A stretch of 64,000 nt of DNA from Pirellulales bacterium (GTDB taxonomy: Bacteria; Planctomycetota; Planctomycetia; Pirellulales; Lacipirellulaceae), in the NCBI GenBank assembly GCA_028279215.1, contig JANQOF010000026.1:124001-188000 (forward strand). The letters are read 5' to 3'. Below the pieces are notes generated by a model. The model had not been told where the DNA came from. It saw only the letters and a program-made list of their open reading frames with translations, and made no database searches. Positions 17,829 through 27,076 of the stretch are shown here, piece after piece (the first letter of the stretch is position 1; each line of letters begins with the position of its first letter). Made by a program: the position numbers and the translations under genes.

Positions 17829-19499
17829 ATGCTCGCCTATTCGGTTGAACGTGTTGAGAGGAAGTGGCGCAAAATCTGGCAAGACTCAGGCTGCTTTGTG
17901 GCACCGGAGCATCCCGTTGGAAAGAAATTTTTCAACTTTGACAGCGGACCTTTTCTGAACGGCCCGCTACATCTAGGCCACGTTCGCACGTATGTTCTTG
18001 GCGACGTGATAGCGCGGTATCAGCGCCTGCTTGGAAAATCGGTCCTCTACTGTACGGCTTGGGACGCCTTTGGACTACCAAACGAACTAGCGGCTCGCGA
18101 TCAAGGCGTCCCACCAGATGAACTTGTGGCGTCCAACATCGCTAATATGCGGGATGGGTTGGAGCGACTCGGGATCAGCTACGATTGGGCCCGTGTCAAG
18201 TCGACGTGTTGCCCTTCGTATTATGCGTACACGCAAAAGCTGTTCCTCGACTTGCTTCACCGAGGGCTGGTTGAACAACGAGTCGGTATCGTTGATTGGT
18301 GCCCTTCATGTGCTACATCCCTTGATACGCGACAAGTCGATCAGGGCGCGTGCTGGCGTTGTGGCGCAAAGGTGCGCAAGAAGTCGGTTCGGCGGTGGTT
18401 TGTTTTGACCTCCAGGTACTCTGATCGACTGCGTCACGGCACTCAGCACCTGAATCAATGGAGCAACACCGGAAGAAAACTACTGGAGCGCGGACTGGGA
18501 GCAACCAGGATCACCTCTGGGTCGATGGGATGTGATATGGACTGGCAGGTTTCTCGAGACTGTGCCTGGGGCACGCCTGTCCCAATGCTAAGCTGTCATA
18601 GGTGTGGGGCTTTACCAGCTGATTCGCTGCCAGTAGTGCGCGAAGACAGCGTTGTTGGTGTAGACTGCCGCCAATGTGGCGCTTCTGCCAACTACGGACC
18701 GGACACTCTCGACTGCTTCTTTGACGATAGTTGGTCATATCTCTCGTGTGTTGCCCCACTTGACAGCAGCCTAGTGCTGTCAAGTGAATTGCTGAACTCC
18801 TGGATGCCAGTGGACCATTTTCACAGCGGCTTCGACACCTTCGTATACTTGAATCTGTATCGGATGATCGGACATTTCTTGTTCGACCAAGGCGTGTTGA
18901 CGTGCAATGAACCGATTCGACGGTACGATGGCCATGATATGGTGACGAACGGCGGCCGTAAGATGAGCAAGCGAGCTGGGAATTCTCCAGACGTGGATGC
19001 GCTGCTCGATTCTGTAGGTATGGACGTCTTGCGGATTGCGATACTCTGGGCAGCCCGTCCGGATCGTTCGATTGACTGGCAAGACGTGGATCTTCACAGA
19101 GCAAAGTTATTGGTGGATCGAACATGGAGCCTGACGTGCTGTGTCATTGCGGCGTCCGCATCGCTCAGCACACGGGCCAGTGCGCAACCCAAAGCCGTCC
19201 TTCGCAGGTTGTACGCAGAGAATCAACGAGCGAGAATCCGTATCGCTCGTTTCCTCGATCAGTATCGTCCAAACGCCGCAATCGAAGAAGTTCACAATTG
19301 GGTGCGGCGTTCACAGGACCGCGTACAATTGTGCGTTAGTTCGACATCGCTGAATTCGGAGGATGTGAGACTATTGCGAGATGACATTTCCAAACTTGCC
19401 GTGTGCCTCAGTCCAATGGCGCCGTGTCTCGCAGAGGAAGTTGGCGAGGTACTTCAGATGAAATTCCTGATTGCGAAGGCAAGCTGGCCAGTGGAGTGA
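17829..19499 (+). CDS. LeuRS-like class I aminoacyl-tRNA synthetase lacking the editing domain
   Basis: 556 residues against about 810-880 for LeuRS. The HIGH motif is HLGH (48-51) inside NGPLHLGHVRTYVLGDVIARYQ, followed by WDAFGLPNELAA and YDWAR. Cysteine pairs C158/C161 with C175/C178 and C256/C259 with C280/C283 look like two zinc sites. KMSKR is at 378-382. Between the CWRCG knuckle and the WGTPVPM segment there is no room for the CP1 editing domain. The leucine-pocket GGIEHAxxH region of LeuRS reads SGFDTFVYLNLY (333-344), with Thr337 and Leu341 where the two histidines should be. Altered amino-acid specificity and charging of the adjacent tRNA are inferred. The relaxed codon use hints at transfer. 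Confidence 0.85.
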   Translation: MLAYSVERVERKWRKIWQDSGCFVAPEHPVGKKFFNFDSGPFLNGPLHLGHVRTYVLGDVIARYQRLLGKSVLYCTAWDAFGLPNELAARDQGVPPDELVASNIANMRDGLERLGISYDWARVKSTCCPSYYAYTQKLFLDLLHRGLVEQRVGIVDWCPSCATSLDTRQVDQGACWRCGAKVRKKSVRRWFVLTSRYSDRLRHGTQHLNQWSNTGRKLLERGLGATRITSGSMGCDMDWQVSRDCAWGTPVPMLSCHRCGALPADSLPVVREDSVVGVDCRQCGASANYGPDTLDCFFDDSWSYLSCVAPLDSSLVLSSELLNSWMPVDHFHSGFDTFVYLNLYRMIGHFLFDQGVLTCNEPIRRYDGHDMVTNGGRKMSKRAGNSPDVDALLDSVGMDVLRIAILWAARPDRSIDWQDVDLHRAKLLVDRTWSLTCCVIAASASLSTRASAQPKAVLRRLYAENQRARIRIARFLDQYRPNAAIEEVHNWVRRSQDRVQLCVSSTSLNSEDVRLLRDDISKLAVCLSPMAPCLAEEVGEVLQMKFLIAKASWPVE

Positions 19500-19509
19500 G
19501 AAGTCATAG

Positions 19510-19719
19510 ATGAGTCAGGCGCAAACGCAAAATCTCCCGCGAGCGATCTTACGGGCGAATCCGCACAATTGGTGTAGTCAAACTATTGGGAAATCCGAAT
19601 GGGCTAGCTGCTACGCCCTGCAATCCAGGCGGTTTCGTCTCGGACCACGTCGCGCGATGACGACAAACGTGAAGATGGCTCTTCGCGCATCGCTCGTCTT
19701 AGTGCAAACTACACGTTAG
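19510..19719 (+). CDS. Possible small protein after the synthetase gene (doubtful)
   Basis: 69 codons starting MSQAQTQNLPRAILRANPHNW, beginning 10 bases after the synthetase stop on the same strand. It is basic and has three Trp/Cys-containing patches, but no recognised family and no clear ribosome-binding site. It could be a small partner of the tRNA/synthetase pair or chance. The remainder of 19500-19884 shows no other gene. Confidence 0.22.
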   Translation: MSQAQTQNLPRAILRANPHNWCSQTIGKSEWASCYALQSRRFRLGPRRAMTTNVKMALRASLVLVQTTR

Positions 19720-19884
19720 GCGGTACGAACAACCCATCCCGTATGCCAAACGTGTTCGACCGAGACGCATCGCTGCGGCTTGGTCGTACCCCCCACCTAG
19801 CGACCCCCGCCAACATTCGCGCCCGCGAACGTGCCTACGCCGGTTCCGCGCCGACGCTGATCGCCACGCGCGGAAGTCAGGCCG

Positions 19885-21186
19885 ATGCAGGAAGAGAAGA
19901 CCGCTGTGCAAATCGTCTCGTCCGACGAAGCCGTAAACGTCATTCAGTCTGGAAACCGCGTATTTGTCCATACTGCAGCGGCTGCTCCCACGGCCTTGGT
20001 TGGCGCAATGAGCCGCCGCGCCCGGGATCTGCACGACCTCGAAGTGGTCCATTTGCATACCGAGGGCGACTCGCCGTACTCCGCCCCCGGCATGCGCGGC
20101 AAAGTGTATACGAACTCGCTGTTTGTCGGGTCCAACGTCCGCCAAGCAACTAACGACGGCTATGCGGATTACATTCCGGTGTTCTTGAGCGAGGTTCCGG
20201 AGCTGTTTCGCAATCGCGTGTTGCCTTTGGACGTAGCGCTCATTCAGGTGTCGCCTCCGGATCGCCACGGTTTCTGCTCACTGGGAGTTTCGGTCGATGC
20301 CTCGCGCGCCGCGGCCGATTCGGCAAGGCACGTGATTGCTCAGATCAATCGGCATATGCCTCGAACACATGGACATGGGCTGGTGCATTCCTCGCGAATT
20401 GAATTGGCAGTGGAGGAAGACACCCCATTGCACAGTCACGAGCCAGACGAGCCAACGGCCATAGAAAGGGCCATCGGCAGACATGTAGCCGAGTTGGTCG
20501 AAGACGGCGCCACAATTCAGATGGGCATCGGTGCAATTCCCGACGCCGTGCTTGCCTCGCTTCGAGACCACAAGGACTTGGGCGTCCACTCCGAGATGTT
20601 CTCGGATGGAATCGTCGAACTGGTCGAGCAGGGAGTGATCAACGGCGCGTTCAAAGCCAGGCAGGTCGGCAAGGTCGTAGGCAGCTTCTGCGTCGGCAGC
20701 AAGCGGGTGTACGACTTCATCGACGACAATCCGTCCGTTGAATTGCTTGAGGCAAGCTATGTCAATGATACGTCCGTGATAAGGCGACACCCGAAGGTTA
20801 CCGCAATCAATAGTGCGATTGAGGTCGATCTGACTGGTCAAGTTTGTGCCGACTCAATCGGCACACGAATCTACTCCGGTGTCGGTGGACAAATGGACTT
20901 CATTCGAGGGGCGGCGCTGTCGAAGGGTGGAAAACCTATCATCGCCTTGCCGTCGACGACGCGACGTGGTGAGTCTCGAGTCTCCCCAGTTCTCAAACTT
21001 GGGGCGGGCGTGGTCACCACCCGCGCTCATGTCCACTACGTCGCCACCGAGTTCGGCGTCGCCAACCTGTATGGTAAGAACCTTCGCCAAAGGGCGCGTG
21101 CATTGATCGACATCGCTCATCCCGACCACCGCGAGAACTTAGAGCGCGAAGCGCACAAGCGATTTTCGACGCTCGAATGGCGGTAG
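19885..21186 (+). CDS. Acetyl-CoA hydrolase/CoA-transferase (4-hydroxybutyrate CoA-transferase-like)
   Basis: 433 residues of the acetyl-CoA hydrolase/transferase family, which moves CoA between short acyl groups through a glutamyl-CoA intermediate. Conserved stretches are VALIQVSPPDRHGFCSLGVSVDAS, IQMGIGAIPDAVLASL, the catalytic-Glu region LGVHSEMFSDGIVELVE, GVGGQMDFIRGAALSKGGKPIIALPST and YVATEFGVANLYGKNLRQRARALIDIAHPDHR. It precedes the fucose catabolic genes by about 350 bases and could handle acyl products of that route, but the link is only positional. The donor/acceptor pair cannot be read from the sequence. Confidence 0.82.
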   Translation: MQEEKTAVQIVSSDEAVNVIQSGNRVFVHTAAAAPTALVGAMSRRARDLHDLEVVHLHTEGDSPYSAPGMRGKVYTNSLFVGSNVRQATNDGYADYIPVFLSEVPELFRNRVLPLDVALIQVSPPDRHGFCSLGVSVDASRAAADSARHVIAQINRHMPRTHGHGLVHSSRIELAVEEDTPLHSHEPDEPTAIERAIGRHVAELVEDGATIQMGIGAIPDAVLASLRDHKDLGVHSEMFSDGIVELVEQGVINGAFKARQVGKVVGSFCVGSKRVYDFIDDNPSVELLEASYVNDTSVIRRHPKVTAINSAIEVDLTGQVCADSIGTRIYSGVGGQMDFIRGAALSKGGKPIIALPSTTRRGESRVSPVLKLGAGVVTTRAHVHYVATEFGVANLYGKNLRQRARALIDIAHPDHRENLEREAHKRFSTLEWR

Positions 21187-21532
21187 GCGAAATCGCCAGA
21201 TACTCGTCGCCGTAGTCGTGGCTTCCTACAACATCAGCGCGTCAGGCTTGGAAGAAGGGCAACCTATGCGGCACGATTAGCAGTATTCGATTAAGTGTTC
21301 ATCGAGGAACATTACGAATAATCGGACTTGAAACCTTGCGTTTGGGCCACCACGTGTCGAATACTAGGGGCCATTGTTTTTGACACTCGTTGTGGTGGCT
21401 ATGGCAAGATGGCGATACCCACAATTCGCATGTCGTTCCTGCTTCCAGCCGTCTGCTTCGTGTTCGTAGTGATCTACGGTGCTGTGATAAACGCTTCGAC
21501 AAGCCGAGAGATGGCCACAATCGCCCAACGCC
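21187..21532. other. Intergenic region before the fuconate genes, with a small inverted repeat
   Basis: No convincing gene. TGTTC (21296-21300) and GAACA (21307-21311) form a 5-bp inverted repeat with a 6-base spacer, a possible operator for the catabolic genes. A 51-codon frame from 21406 with a hydrophobic stretch exists, but it overlaps the fuconate dehydratase start and is probably spurious. Confidence 0.35.
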
Positions 21533-22849
21533 ATGCAACATACGATTACCATTACCGGCCTTGAAGTGGTCGACGTGCGATTCCCCACCTCCGAGGAGGC
21601 ACATGGTTCAGATGCGATGCATACCGACCCTGACTACTCGGCTGCATACGTCACGCTCACGACTGATCAACCCAATCTGGCCGGGTTCGGTCTGACATTT
21701 ACGCTGGGCCGCGGTACCGAACTTTGCGTGAGCGCCATCGAGCTGCTAGCCGAGTCGATTGTTGGGCGAAGGCTGCGCGACATCGTGCGACGGTTTGGGA
21801 TTAGCTGCCGAGAGATCGCCAACGATTCGCAGTTGCGGTGGCTCGGCCCCGAGAAAGGGGTCGTTCACCTCGCAACTGCGGGTTTACTCAACGCCGTATG
21901 GGATCTGTGGGCTCGGGCGGAGGACAAGCCGCTGTGGAAACTCGTATGCGATATGCCACCACAACAAGTCGTCGACTGCATCGACTTTCGTTACCTAGGA
22001 AATGCTCTCACGCAGGCCGAAGCTCTCGCGATTCTCGAAGCCAACGAGTCGACCAAGTCGGAGCGTGAGGTGGAGATGCTCCGCACCGGCTTTCCGGCTT
22101 ACACGACCTCCGCGGGATGGTTGGGCTATTCCGACGACCAGATTCGTCAGCTATGCCGTGTCGCCCTCGCCGAAGGTTGGCACCACTTCAAGTTGAAAGT
22201 GGGCGCCAACGTTGGCGATGATCGTAGAAGGGCAGCCATCATCCGCGAGGAAATCGGACCCAACCGCAAACTGATGATCGACGCCAATCAGCGATGGGAA
22301 GTCGATGAGGCGATCGAGTGGGTGAACGCTCTGGCGGAGTATGACATTTGGTGGATCGAAGAGCCGACTTCGCCGGACGACGTAGTCGGACATGCAGCAA
22401 TCGCTAAAGCTGTCGCCCCCATCGGGGTCGCCACGGGCGAACAGTGCCAGAACCGCGTGATGTTCAAGCAGCTCATGCAGCTCGACGCGATCTCGTTCTG
22501 CCAGATCGACAGTTGCCGCCTTGGCAGCGTGAACGAGATACTCGCTGTAATGCTCTTGGCTAAGAAGCATGGGGTACCTGTTTGCCCACACGCGGGCGGC
22601 GTGGGGCTCTGCGAGTATGTCAGCCACCTGGTAATGATCGATTACATCCGAATCGCTGCGTCATTAGAAGATCGGGTGGGTGAATTCGTCGACCATCTGC
22701 ACGAGCACTTCGTCCATCCTGCAATCGTTCGCGACGGGCACTACCATCCACCGATTCATCCCGGCTACAGTGCGGAGATGTTTCACTCGAGCATCGGCAA
22801 GTACCAGTACCCGAACGGACCTGTTTGGGCCGCAAAAGATAGCAGTTAG
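21533..22849 (+). CDS. fucD: L-fuconate dehydratase (enolase superfamily)
   Basis: 438 residues, the length of FucD, which converts L-fuconate to 2-keto-3-deoxy-L-fuconate. The N-terminal capping domain starts ITGLEVVDVRFPTSEEAHGSDAMHTDPDYSAAYV, a FucD hallmark. Catalytic elements of the barrel are visible: the KxK acid/base in HFKLKVGA, metal ligands in MIDANQRW, WWIEEPTSPDD and ATGEQCQNR, and the His in CPHAGGVGLCEYV. It heads a same-strand group with the SDR and FAH-family genes (spacings about 28 and 30 bases), together most of the oxidative L-fucose pathway. Confidence 0.92.
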   Translation: MQHTITITGLEVVDVRFPTSEEAHGSDAMHTDPDYSAAYVTLTTDQPNLAGFGLTFTLGRGTELCVSAIELLAESIVGRRLRDIVRRFGISCREIANDSQLRWLGPEKGVVHLATAGLLNAVWDLWARAEDKPLWKLVCDMPPQQVVDCIDFRYLGNALTQAEALAILEANESTKSEREVEMLRTGFPAYTTSAGWLGYSDDQIRQLCRVALAEGWHHFKLKVGANVGDDRRRAAIIREEIGPNRKLMIDANQRWEVDEAIEWVNALAEYDIWWIEEPTSPDDVVGHAAIAKAVAPIGVATGEQCQNRVMFKQLMQLDAISFCQIDSCRLGSVNEILAVMLLAKKHGVPVCPHAGGVGLCEYVSHLVMIDYIRIAASLEDRVGEFVDHLHEHFVHPAIVRDGHYHPPIHPGYSAEMFHSSIGKYQYPNGPVWAAKDSS

Positions 22850-22877
22850 CCACCACCTCACGACACAACCCTGAGTC

Positions 22878-23621
22878 ATGAGCAACCGACTAAAAGGCAA
22901 GCGGATTCTGGCCACAGCGGCGGGGCAGGGCATTGGCAAGGCCACCGTACTGGCGTTCTGTCGTGAGGGAGCAGAGGTGCTTGCGACCGACATCAACGCT
23001 CGGTCGCTTGAACTGCTTGCACAAGAAGAACCTAAGATCCGAACCGCAGTTCTCGATGTTTGTGACCCCCAGTCTATTGAACGCTTGGCGAGCGAGGAGC
23101 AGGACATCGATGTGCTGTTCAATTGTGCGGGCTTTGTGCATCACGGGACGATTTTGGACTGCACCCCAGACGACTGGCAACGGTCGATCGATATTAATGT
23201 TTCGTCGATGTACCATACTGTCCGCGCTTTTCTGCCGGCGATGCTCAAGAACAATAGCGGCACGATCGTAAATATGTCGTCTGTGTCATCCAGCGTGACG
23301 GCGGCACCAAATCGATTTGCGTACTCCGCCACCAAAGCGGCTGTGATCGGCTTGACAAAGGCAATCGCTGCCGACTTCGTTCAACACGGCATTCGTGCCA
23401 ACGCCATTTGCCCGGGGACCGTACAGTCGCCATCGCTTGAAGAGCGTATTCGTGCTCAAGGTGACTACGACAAAGTACGCGAGGCTTTCATCGCTAGACA
23501 ACCCATGGGTCGGGTGGGGACTGCTGACGAGGTCGCGTCCCTCGCCGTCTACCTGGCCTCTGACGAGTCGTCCTACACTACCGGCGCCATACACATCATT
23601 GATGGTGGCTGGACAATATAA
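22878..23621 (+). CDS. SDR oxidoreductase, probable 2-keto-3-deoxy-L-fuconate dehydrogenase
   Basis: 247-residue short-chain dehydrogenase. The NAD-binding motif is TAAGQGIGKA, NCAG sits at about residues 81-84, the catalytic Ser is in MSSVSSS and YSATK is present. The C-terminal ICPGTVQSPSLEERI segment resembles the BDH2/DHRS6-like enzymes that oxidise 2-keto-3-deoxy-L-fuconate. Its position between fuconate dehydratase and an FAH-family hydrolase supports that role over generic SDR activity. Confidence 0.85.
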   Translation: MSNRLKGKRILATAAGQGIGKATVLAFCREGAEVLATDINARSLELLAQEEPKIRTAVLDVCDPQSIERLASEEQDIDVLFNCAGFVHHGTILDCTPDDWQRSIDINVSSMYHTVRAFLPAMLKNNSGTIVNMSSVSSSVTAAPNRFAYSATKAAVIGLTKAIAADFVQHGIRANAICPGTVQSPSLEERIRAQGDYDKVREAFIARQPMGRVGTADEVASLAVYLASDESSYTTGAIHIIDGGWTI

Positions 23622-23651
23622 CAACATCGCGAACGACCATAGGAAAACTCC

Positions 23652-24500
23652 ATGAAGCTCCTTCGCTACGGCCCCATGGGACACGAACAGCCCGGCTTGC
23701 TGGGTGCCGACGGCTCGGTCCGATCGCTGGCCGCCATCATCGGCGATGTCGGTGGCCAAACGCTGACCCGAGCGGGTCTCGACGCGCTCAGGCAACAGAA
23801 TCTCGACAACTTGCCAGTTGTCGACCAACCGGGACGGGTCGGCCCATGCATTGCCGGCGTGGGCAAGTTTGTGTGCATTGGCTTAAATTACTCCGACCAC
23901 GCCGCAGAATCCGGAATGGACGTGCCGCCCGAGCCGGTGTTGTTCATGAAAGCGACCAGCGCTATCGTTGGGCCGAACGACGACGTGATCATTCCCAAGG
24001 GATCTGAAAAATCCGACTGGGAGGTAGAACTCGGCGTCGTAATTGGCGACACGGCGAGCTACGTGGATGAGTCCGAAGCGATGCAACATGTTGCAGGTTA
24101 CTGTGTGGTGAACGACTTGTCCGAACGCGAGTTTCAACTTGAACGCTCGGGCCAATGGGTCAAGGGCAAGAGCTGCGACACCTTCGCGCCGATCGGTCCC
24201 TATCTGGTTACTGCGGATGAAATCAGTGATCCTCAAGACTTGCGCCTGTGGCTGGATGTCGATGGCCACCGCTTCCAAGATGGCAGCACGCGCACCATGG
24301 TGTTCGGCGTCGCGAAACTGGTGAGCTACCTGAGCCAATTCATGTCACTGCATCCTGGCGATATCATTTCGACCGGAACCCCGCCCGGCGTAGGGCTTGG
24401 GCAGCAGCCACCGGTCTACCTCCGGCCCGGACAGCAAATGCGGCTTGGAATCGATGGGCTCGGTGAGCAAACCCAGCGAACCGTAGCCCACGGCGGTTAG
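23652..24500 (+). CDS. FAH-family hydrolase, probable 2,4-diketo-3-deoxy-L-fuconate hydrolase
   Basis: 282 residues of the fumarylacetoacetate hydrolase family. The fold's metal-binding glutamates and Asp appear in IGLNYSDHAAESGM, SDWEVELGVVIGD and YCVVNDLSEREFQ, and the substrate loop is TGTPPGVGLG. In the oxidative fucose route this enzyme cleaves 2,4-diketo-3-deoxy-L-fuconate to pyruvate and L-lactate, which fits its place after the SDR gene. Related family members cleave ureidoglycolate or acylpyruvates. Confidence 0.83.
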   Translation: MKLLRYGPMGHEQPGLLGADGSVRSLAAIIGDVGGQTLTRAGLDALRQQNLDNLPVVDQPGRVGPCIAGVGKFVCIGLNYSDHAAESGMDVPPEPVLFMKATSAIVGPNDDVIIPKGSEKSDWEVELGVVIGDTASYVDESEAMQHVAGYCVVNDLSEREFQLERSGQWVKGKSCDTFAPIGPYLVTADEISDPQDLRLWLDVDGHRFQDGSTRTMVFGVAKLVSYLSQFMSLHPGDIISTGTPPGVGLGQQPPVYLRPGQQMRLGIDGLGEQTQRTVAHGG

Positions 24501-25483
24501 CCGTTGCCGTGAACCGGCCAACAACTGGTGCCTCTCGGCTGCGAACGCTCCGGTGCTGTCGGCAAACTGTGATGTCTCTGCGTCGACTGCTTCCAGCATG
24601 CCAACGAGTAGATTCCAAAGCGGAGTCTCTTCACGCATCTTGATGTACCGGCCATGCTTCAGGATCACCACGCAAGAACCCCAGTCTTGCGAAAGTCGCG
24701 CGCAAGCTCTTAGGTGGAAGGTGCTTGAGACGAAACCAGGCCCGAAACAGAAGGCCGCATCGATCGAACCGAGCCGTCTACAACCTCGCCAGGGATACCA
24801 GTGGGTTTTTCCCAGTTGTTCCCCAACGGGGCGAAACCGGTACTCCTAACCTGCGGAGGCGCAATGCCTTAGAATTATTGCCCAGCCTGCGATCCCAAAA
24901 AACGATTCGTTGGGGCAAAACTCGACTCGGCCGACGCGCGGCGGATTCTGTAAACTGCTACCTGGCAAAGACTTGTGGAATCGATCATCAGGCGATGCCG
25001 CGGATTTTTGCCACAGGGTTTTCCGCACTTGGGGCAAAACTCGTCCCAGATGGGGAAGGGGGAATTGGGAATGCCGCGCAAGCGATTGCTAACAGCCAAC
25101 AGTCCGTGTAGCGAAGGCCCCACCAGCCACCCGCCACCAAGTAGCCACTACAAGACAACCAAGTTTTCAAAGAACGATTGCACGCATCACGTGCGGTAGA
25201 GTAACTGAATTTGATCAAATCGATGGCCTAGTTTCAAGGAAAAACCGGCGACTTTACTGTTCGCGTGTGAGCGTCACGAAAGTAGGTACGAAAATTGTTG
25301 GCAACTGGCATGCTTTTGAGTTTTCCTATTTTCCGGTTTTTCCATCTGTGTGGAACAAATAGGAGCTTTGGATAGGCATGGCGTCGTCACGGTCCGAAAG
25401 AGCTAGCTTGGCTCCAACGCCGTCCGCCACCTCCGCGCGCTGTACCTCAGCCAACGAGGCTGCCGGGAAACCTACTGGAAAAA
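24501..25483. other. Gene-poor stretch, about 980 bases, before IS remnants
   Basis: No gene I would defend. A 15-base direct repeat TTGGGGCAAAACTCG occurs at 24910-24924 and 25029-25043. On the minus strand short frames contain a WDEFCPKCGK-like zinc-knuckle reading and, near 24510-24670, a stretch that could be decayed coding sequence, but neither has a full-length context. The stretch is probably degraded accessory DNA next to the insertion-sequence fragments. Confidence 0.45.
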
Positions 25484-26328
25484 TTGCCCAAACTAACCAC
25501 AATCGTGACGCTCATACACTGTTCGCTATCTGTGGTTAGCGAACGTCGAGCGTGTCGAGTCATCGGTGCCTCGCGTGCCCGCCACCGATACCAGAGCTGC
25601 CGCGATCAGCGGGCCGAACTTCGCATCCGTCTGCGTGACCTTGCCACTAGCCGTGTGAGGTATGGCTATCGTCGTCTGCACATTCTCCTTCAGCGAGAAG
25701 GTGGCAGGTCAATCACAAGCTAATCTATCGGTTGTATGTGGAAAAAAGCCTCCAAATGCGGACCAAAGTGCCTCGTCGCCACAAGAGTTGTCGAAAACGC
25801 GTAGAGCGTCCACCGGCCACTGCGACCAATGAGAGTTGGAGCATGGATTTCATGTCGGATCAACTCTTCGACGGTCATCGATTCCGACTGTTGACGCTAG
25901 TTGATAGCTTTACTCGTGAGAGTTTAGCGATTCGAGTCGGTCAACGCTTCACTGGCGATGATGTGGTGGCGGTCCTGGAAGCGGTACGACAGCGTCGAGC
26001 GGCATTGCCAAGATCGATTCGTGTCGACAATGGTCCCGAGTTCATTTCGAAGTCTCTTGACTGGTGGGCCTATTTCAACGGCGTGCAGTTGGACTTCAGC
26101 CGCCCAGTAAAACCTACAGATAACGCCATTATCGAATCCTTCAACGGACGGCTACGGCAAGAATGCTTGAATCAGCACTGGTTCTTGTATCTTGCCGATG
26201 CCGCCGAGAAGGTGGAGTCTTGGAGAAGCGACTACAATCGGGTTCGACCTCATGGCAGCCTTGAAGGCCGAACCCCAAAGGAGTTCGCGAAAATTTTTGG
26301 GCAGGGTATACCCTGCCCAAAAGCCTAG
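25484..26328 (+). pseudogene. IS3-family transposase (orfB), frameshifted and truncated
   Basis: The first frame (to 25723) carries the IS3 orfB N-terminal pattern RACRVIGASRARHRYQS ... RYGYRRLHILLQREG. The second frame (from about 25710) continues with NHKLIYRLYVEKSLQMRTKVPRR and the DDE core: WSMDFMSDQLFDGHRFRLLTLVD, RVDNGPEFIS and the Glu in NAIIESFNGRLRQECLNQHWF. One missing base near 25705 breaks the frame. No orfA and no clear terminal inverted repeats are visible, so this is an inactive fragment. Programmed frameshifting inside orfB is not expected. Confidence 0.85.
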
Positions 26329-26403
26329 TTTTCTAGCATTCCCAATGGATCAAAGCTGGGGGCTGGGTCATATCGCTTCCTCGGAATGATTCACTATACA
26401 CGT

Positions 26404-26816
26404 CTACGAGTCCGTCGAATTGTTCGACGACTTGTTCTCTTCCGGGTTGAGTTCTCCGATCGCAGTCATGTCTAGCCCGACTGCAGCAAAGATGACCGCC
26501 ATGAATGATCGCATGCTCTCAGCGAATTGCTCTAGCTGCTCCTGGGTGGCGTCGGGCTCGGCGAAGACATGAGATTGGGAGAGGCTTTTGAAGACGGGCG
26601 AATCACGGCTACCCGTGTCGACGCCTCTCGCTCGCTTTGTAGATTTTCGTCGCGATCGGACCAGAACGCCTTTGAGTTTGTGATCGTGTTGAACTCGCAA
26701 AACGCTGTTGTGAGAAACTCCCTAATGAAAGGAAGCTCGTCACCCTTCAAGAGTTTAAGGGCATGGTTCGCTATGCGGAGACGAGTTATCAGCTTGGCTT
26801 CTTTTTCTTGACTCAC
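26404..26816 (-). pseudogene. Hypothetical protein interrupted by a frameshift
   Basis: The upstream minus-strand frame (26816 down to about 26590) starts MSQEKEAKLITRLRIANHALKLLKGDELPF and looks coding until IRPSS. The adjacent frame then continues VFKSLSQSHVFAEPDATQEQLEQFAESMRSFM to the stop at 26404. Joining them gives one soluble, charged protein of about 130 residues with no family I recognise. It lies between IS3 and IS4 fragments. Confidence 0.45.
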
Positions 26817-27076
26817 GGGAAGACGATAACACGTTCATGAAGCATGGGATAGCCATAGAATCGCCACAGATCTATCTTGTGCAGTGTGACTCCTTTTTGG
26901 AGTTTGGGCTGTGCGTAGCTCAAGCGTTGTAACTCAATCGACTTTCCATCGGTCTGGCCCAGACGAATGTCACGTAGTTGATCGCAAGTTGTTTTCTAAC
27001 GTTGGGATAGCGAAAAAGGCCCCGCTTGCTTAGATGGTGTTTGTCACGACACCCATCACGGCAAGGAGGCCCAGCG

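Noticed and set aside
17592..17882. Minus-strand frame across the tRNA
   Set aside because: It reads through a tRNA cloverleaf and the synthetase start, which are much better supported. I still note that the insert is open on both strands.
24875..25123. Minus-strand frame with CPKCGK zinc-knuckle reading
   Set aside because: Short, without a family context, within a decayed region, and overlapping a 15-bp direct repeat.
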